Both the position numbers and the translations under genes were made by a program. The notes beneath the pieces were generated by a model. It searched no databases and was not told the DNA's origin. It saw nothing but the letters and a program-made list of their open reading frames with translations. DNA of 64,000 bases from Calonectria ilicicola (lineage: Eukaryota; Ascomycota; Sordariomycetes; Hypocreales; Nectriaceae), in the NCBI GenBank assembly GCA_020809705.1, contig CP085833.1, positions 1,054,001-1,118,000 of the forward strand. Reading direction: 5' to 3'. Positions 60,243-64,000 of this stretch are shown here, piece by piece. The first letter of the stretch is position 1; every line of letters begins with the position of its first letter.

Positions 60243-61603
60243 GCCCAATGGTAATCAAAGGTTCCGAAAATAGGAGACTCGATATCGAATGTGTTTTGTT
60301 CTTTTCGCGTTCATTCACCTCGCAAGATAATGGGAAACGAGGTATTTATTCTGCAAAAGAAAATGGTGGGTTGTACAGAGGATGACATTTTGCCCCTCGA
60401 AAATCAACGCTGTCACGCGGGACTGCCAGAGGGAGGCAATGTAAAACAACTACTTGATCCACACCTGCATACATAAACTCCAAGACATTTTATCATTTTC
60501 AGCCATGATGTCTATCTTTTGCTCATACATGCCCTAACATAAAGCCGGTGGATTTACCATGCTAAATACTAGAGTGATCCAAACAATCAGCATAATCCAG
60601 CCCTGAGCAATGCGGCATAGCTCTGGTTCCAAAGTTTATCATTTACTCTTGGATCTGGGCTGAAACGGAGATCTTTGGGTAGAATTCCTACAATTCCCTA
60701 ACCTCAAAAAGCGGTCTAAGGTGATACCCAGTCGCCCAATAAGATGAGCACAAGGTGCCAGAAATAATATCTCAGTTCCGTGCGCTAATGCGCGGCAGTC
60801 GGACAAAATAGTACCTTCATGTGATAACTATTTATAAAGTGCGCATATGCTCGGAGAACACAGTCACTCATAGGTCATTCTCAGGTCTCTAATATTTATA
60901 CTCTTGCCGGATGATCCGAGTCTCTAATCTATTACCTCAGTCGGCTTAGGTTTGTATACATAAATCAACGCCTCCAATCAAAGCACTCTACAGTGTCCCA
61001 ATGATATCATCAAAATCACCGTACAGTCAGCTAATTGCAATATTATGGAGCACATGTAGGTCTCAGGTCTTAGTTGTTATCACTACCAATTAGAGTCCCC
61101 CACATGTGTCAGCACAGACTGATCTTCAGTGAGATGTGGAGCGAGACAAAAGGCCACACATCGGTGACTTATTCTGTTGGTTGGTTTTGATCTCGAACGG
61201 GACATTGGCTTACAAAATGGTATGCTGTGGCTGCAATTTGAATTCACTGCTGCATATTACCCAATGAAGTGACATAAGATACGACGAACAAAGATCCATT
61301 GCTCCTATATCGGCGCAGCTAAGTTTTCCACCTTCGCGCACGACTTGCACGTATATATTCTTTTCAACATCAACAAAGCCAGGTCTTATAGAATTTGACT
61401 AGTCTTGGCTACTGAGAATTCATGGGCTCATCCTCGGGCTCGCGCCGCATCTATTCCCGGGAGCGAAAGACCAGCAAGACCAAGGAGTTCCCGTCGTGTG
61501 TTCGAGAATTAGAATTAGGAACTGCTATCTCATTCCCTCGCTCGTCTGACAGACAAAGTCTTGTCTAATCAACGGCCATCTCTGCGCATCTTCACCCGCT
61601 TCC
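60243..61603. other. Intergenic, nothing recognised
   Basis: About 1.36 kb with no gene, RNA or repeat that I can support. Confidence 0.5.
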
Positions 61604-62972
61604 TTAATCCATTGTTTTGTGTCCATTAAAAGTCTGCATGCTCTCTCCGCCAGCATCCTGCATTGCAACCATGAAGAATGAAGGGAGAATTTTTGTCAGG
61701 GGTATCGCTCCGCTAAGCAAAGGCAAGTTAATGTATCTTGACTCTCCAGCGTCTAAAGCTTCAACAGCTGCCCCGGCCACTTCCTCGGGCTTCAACAAAG
61801 GCATAATAAAGTGAGCTGGTGTCTGAAGGCCAGTGAACATCTTCGTTCCTACAAGTCCTGGGCAAAGCACCGTGCAGCGGACCTTGGGTGCCTTATAGAT
61901 GTGCTTCAGCTCGGTACGAAGTCCCTCATGAAGGGACAGGGCTGCACTCTTGGAAGCGGCATAGTCGCCCATTCGAGACACTGTGACATAGCCAGCTGCA
62001 ATTAAAGTTAATTAAATATTTGAGTTAAAATTAATATGCCGTATCTTACTGGCTGAGGCCATTGTCAGCACGTGGCCATGATTCGCCTTAACCATAGCTG
62101 GGACGAATTCTTTGTAACACATTGCCACAGCAATTGTGTTTACGCCAAACGTTCTAGCGACGGCCTTAGCTCCACATCAATCAGTAATCAATGGAAATAG
62201 GACCTACAAATCCAAATCACGCTTAGTGGCTTCTATGTCCCGATCGAAGTATTAGTATGAGAATGAGACGTCGTGCAAATGGTAATAAACATCTTACCGA
62301 GCAACGGCTTTGCCCGAACAATCCCGGCGATCGCACAGAGCACAGTGGGATGGCCCCATTTGGCCCTAATCTTTTCGGCTGTTGAGTGCAGACTATCGGC
62401 GTCTATCAAATCACATTTGTAGTATTCGACGTTGTCCGCTTTCAAAGTCAGCTAGGCAACAGTCTAAGCGCACTCAGAGTACACTCTTCTACCCTCACCT
62501 TAGGAGGAGCTGCCAACTCACGTTTGGAATATGTTAGTGGAATCACGTCCAATACTGCGATTCTAGTTCCTTTTGCGGCCAATTGTTTGACGACCTCTCC
62601 GCCGATGCCACCAGCACCTCCTGTGACCACGACAATCTCATTAGGCCAGTCGTAGGTATCGGTTACTCCATTATTCAGTGCCCTCCATGAGAGATATCCT
62701 TGGAAACGTAGAGCTAGGCCTCCTAGAACAACATAGAGAGCATTTTGGACAATGGAACTCGCCGATACCAGTGGCAGATAATTCGCCTCGGCTCCACGCA
62801 GCACAACTTGCAGTTGTTCGGGGTTCTTCAGCACATATCCTGCCTACACGTGATTAAAATTTTGAGCAGTTTAAATCAGTGTGAATTGAAACACTACCAA
62901 TGCCGGAATAGTGATTGCTGGATTGAGCAAAGTCTTGTACAACAAGGAGGCAATATCGTCTATAGTGATCAT
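61604..62972 (-). CDS. Membrane-anchored SDR (16C/RDH10-like dehydrogenase)
   Basis: Five exons (62972-62898, 62843-62499, 62451-62298, 62169-62050 and 61995-61604) give 361 residues. The first exon (MITIDDIASLLYKTLLNPAI) only becomes evident when the upstream splice is restored. A hydrophobic segment, SIVQNALYVVLGGLALRF, precedes the SDR core and suggests ER or lipid-droplet anchoring. The core has VVVTGGAGGIGGEVV (cofactor loop), VLDVIP with an acidic residue favouring NAD, the catalytic Ser in LTMASATGYV, YAASK and CPGLVGTKMF. This architecture matches the 17-beta-HSD11/RDH10 group in fungi. It probably oxidises or reduces a lipid alcohol or ketone; the substrate is unknown. Confidence 0.9.
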
Positions 62973-64000
62973 GGTGAACCAGTCGTTGCGCCAAAACAAA
63001 TGTGAAATTTATTTTATTTTCGGAAATCGCACCAGTGCCAATGCTGCAATACAAAATCTTATAGGAAACTATTTATACAGGGCGTGCAACTCTAACGTGG
63101 GCTCCTTCATGGTGGTCAATTAGTTTTCGCAAAGTCCAGCCCCACGTCTGACTGCCGGTTAATAATTAACTGCCCGAGATGCCGCGATCCACCCCCAGTA
63201 ACCTTAAAACCACTGATTCATCGCTTCGTCGGTGCCACGTGATTGAGCTCTGAATGGCCTGTGTGCGAATGCGAAGGGAATGCCAAGCGAAAGCGTGGCC
63301 AATAATGCTTGCTTGTGAATCGAAGCTATGACCAATCAGACAGGTAATCATCCATGTCGAGATGCCGACGTTGCTGCGACGGGTTCTCGGCCTTCAAAAA
63401 CTCCGTGGAGATGATCCCAAGATGGAATAGCGATACGTGATCCCAGAGACCTTGGCACGGCACAAAACCTGCTTTCTCCGCTGATTCACGCTGACTCTCG
63501 CATGCACGCGCCATGCCAACTTTCTCCTCACTTGCGGAGCGCCGAGAAGTGGATACGCGCCATCAGTGTTGACCGAGACACGTTGCCCAATCGAGCTTGC
63601 ACGATTCGGCCTCTTGCCCTGTAGAGTCTCCCTGCACTGAGCCTACCTTCCAGTGTGAACCTACCATGTATCCAGGACCTATTTGCCGATTGGTTAGGAG
63701 ATACCTCCACTTTTGCTCAACTGAAGTGTCCCAAAGTCGCCCTCTGCCTAACCTATACCATTCAGGCACGTTGAGGTGAAGGTCATCAACCCAGCGCAAA
63801 GGGTAAAACCACCTTTTTGATGACATGATAACACTGCATGGGGTTCTTTTAGGTCATCTCGATTCTAAAAATATAGCCTGACTGATAGGTCTCAGGAAAT
63901 TCCTGGCCTAAGAGAGTTCCACACAAGGATCACGTCTCAATCCCATATTGATGTCGGATGCAGAAAGGATAATGAGCATCTACTAGTACTCTTAAACTAC
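62973..64000. other. Terminal intergenic stretch
   Basis: No supported gene. Overlapping short open frames on both strands around 63326-63826 look like shadows without domains. The window ends inside this non-coding DNA. Confidence 0.5.

Noticed and set aside
1..64000. tRNA or rRNA genes
   Set aside because: I scanned by eye for the TTCGAAT-type T-loop and cloverleaf arms and saw none that hold up; a covariance search was not possible.

Overview
The window is nuclear DNA of a filamentous ascomycete (Pezizomycotina). Genes carry several phase-consistent introns of about 45-60 bases with GT..AG borders. There are Zn2Cys6 and bZIP regulators, a NACHT-ankyrin NLR, a Thr-rich secreted protein, and a long AT-rich block with the C-to-T/G-to-A decay typical of repeat-induced point mutation (RIP). 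The mosaic of AT-rich decayed blocks and gene-bearing DNA fits Leotiomycetes or Dothideomycetes, but no marker here fixes the class.

Layout. (1) 1-8.7 kb: AT-rich and gene-free. On the minus strand it still holds a recognisable Ty3/Gypsy pol relic (reverse transcriptase about 2975-3500, integrase about 1240-1660). (2) 8.7-12.2 kb: ordinary base composition, no recognisable gene. (3) 12.2-20.7 kb: a four-gene group of an AflR-like Zn2Cys6 factor, an NCS1 nucleobase-type permease with an apparent one-base frameshift, an isopenicillin-N-synthase-like 2-oxoglutarate oxygenase whose HxD metal motif reads His-Ala-Gly, and a second Zn2Cys6 factor. (4) 20.7-25.4 kb: gene desert. (5) 25.4-32.0 kb: Thr-rich secreted protein, a tautomerase_3 (cis-CaaD-like) enzyme and a conserved fungal protein of unknown function. 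(6) 32.7-46.9 kb: a catabolic-looking run of SDR, beta-lactamase-fold serine hydrolase, aldehyde dehydrogenase, beta-hydroxyacid dehydrogenase (apparently frameshifted), ACS-family MFS transporter, D-glutamate cyclase/DUF1445 protein and a Zn2Cys6 factor. (7) 47.2-53.7 kb: an esterase-NACHT-ankyrin NLR with highly similar repeats, plus a separate ankyrin relic. (8) 54.3-63.0 kb: acetoacetate decarboxylase divergent from a bZIP protein, a zinc-type MDR dehydrogenase, an amidase and a membrane-anchored SDR. (9) 63.0-64.0 kb: nothing recognised.

Taken together the gene-bearing part reads as accessory territory: small sets of transporter, oxidoreductases, hydrolases and a local regulator, bordered by a decayed transposon block and an NLR. 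Gene models were assembled by hand by requiring splice junctions to keep the reading frame and restore conserved motifs. In two genes (about 15.49 kb and 39.60 kb) the frame cannot be kept without assuming a one-base indel or skipping conserved residues.
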